From JABISG01 sp963581435 (GTDB lineage: Bacteria; Planctomycetota; Planctomycetia; Planctomycetales; Planctomycetaceae): a stretch of 13,879 nt of DNA. The first letter of the stretch is position 1, and each line of letters starts with the position of its first letter. The position numbers and the translations under genes are program-made. The stretch is taken from contig CAUZOL010000173.1 in the NCBI GenBank assembly GCA_963581435.1, forward strand, positions 1 through 13,879. Direction: 5' to 3'. Shown piece by piece: positions 13,662 to 13,879 of this stretch. The notes under the pieces are model-generated. The model had not been told where the DNA came from. It made no database searches and saw only the letters and a list, made by a program, of their open reading frames with translations.

Positions 13662-13879
13662 ATGTTGCAATCCGCCGAGACAGACAGACGCAGAATTATC
13701 TACACCGGCAACGTCCAGGGTGTTGGGTTCCGCTACACGACCGTCAGAATCGCGCGTCGGTTCCCCGTCACCGGGACCGTGCGAAACTTAGCCGATGGCA
13801 CGGTCGAGTTGGTGGTCGAAGCCTCAGCGGCAGTGGTCGATGAGTTCCTTGCGGATGTCGCGGCCCATTTCGCGAATCA
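13662..13879 (+). CDS. acyP: Acylphosphatase, N-terminal part (cut by window edge)
   Basis: The frame from ATG 13662 stays open to the window end, giving 72 residues of a family usually about 90-100 long. The signature GNVQGVGFRY is at 16-25, with catalytic Arg24. The second motif, GTVRNLADGTVEL, is at 38-50, with catalytic Asn42. The enzyme hydrolyses the carboxyl-phosphate bond of acyl phosphates such as 1,3-bisphosphoglycerate, in the cytoplasm. There is no ordinary Shine-Dalgarno; hairpin B3 ends 7 bases before the ATG, and only GGAATCCCC intervenes. It may be the last gene of the plus-strand unit or have its own regulation; its function is unrelated to the exported proteins upstream. Confidence 0.93.
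   Translation, partial: MLQSAETDRRRIIYTGNVQGVGFRYTTVRIARRFPVTGTVRNLADGTVELVVEASAAVVDEFLADVAAHFAN

Noticed and set aside
1..13879. CRISPR array, tRNA or rRNA genes
   Set aside because: No regularly spaced direct repeats, no tRNA cloverleaf with T-loop signature and no rRNA segments were recognised by eye.

Overview
The window reads as a chromosomal piece of a planctomycete. The evidence is the block of exported DUF1501, DUF1549/DUF1553 and cytochrome-c/WD40 proteins at 6.6-13.6 kb. These three families occur together, in many paralogous copies, almost only in Planctomycetota and close relatives. Weak or absent Shine-Dalgarno sequences at several starts and the GC-rich coding sequence agree with this. 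No species can be named from the sequence alone.

Layout. (1) Positions 1-99: the 5' end of an IS3-family element on the minus strand, cut by the window edge. (2) Positions 212-5707: three minus-strand housekeeping genes. In their own reading order they are a Gfo/Idh/MocA oxidoreductase (5707-4658), a metallo-beta-lactamase-fold protein resembling the short plant-type tRNase Z (4542-3700), and the adenosylcobalamin-dependent class II ribonucleotide reductase nrdJ (3184-212). A 515-base gap upstream of nrdJ holds a candidate promoter overlapped by a pair of NrdR-box-like sites 31 bp apart. (3) Positions 5708-6265: a divergent intergenic region with a 13-C tract, a two-tier hairpin and, at its right end, a GGA-rich csrA leader. 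(4) Positions 6266-13879: plus-strand genes. These are csrA, a Tat-exported DUF1501 protein with its own good sigma-70-type promoter, a DUF1549/DUF1553 protein with Ig-like and heme motifs, a 949-residue cytochrome c/WD40/PPC-like protein, and the start of an acylphosphatase that runs off the window.

How the genes work together. The DUF1501, DUF1549/1553 and cytochrome/WD40 genes look like one transcription unit (gaps of 112 and 84 bases) making an exported, heme-containing surface or periplasmic assembly whose biochemical role is not established. The minus-strand genes are unrelated metabolic and RNA-processing functions.

Most unusual signal. Two families of short hairpins sit at gene ends. 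Family A (stems beginning GCTGCGA) follows the three minus-strand genes. Family B (AAAGCC, an 8-bp stem, and a loop ending GCGT) follows three plus-strand genes. In both families the stems differ between copies by compensating changes, so the pairing itself appears to be conserved. No hairpin is followed by a T tract, and two of the B copies lie inside the putative operon. They therefore look like a dispersed structural RNA/DNA element rather than ordinary intrinsic terminators.
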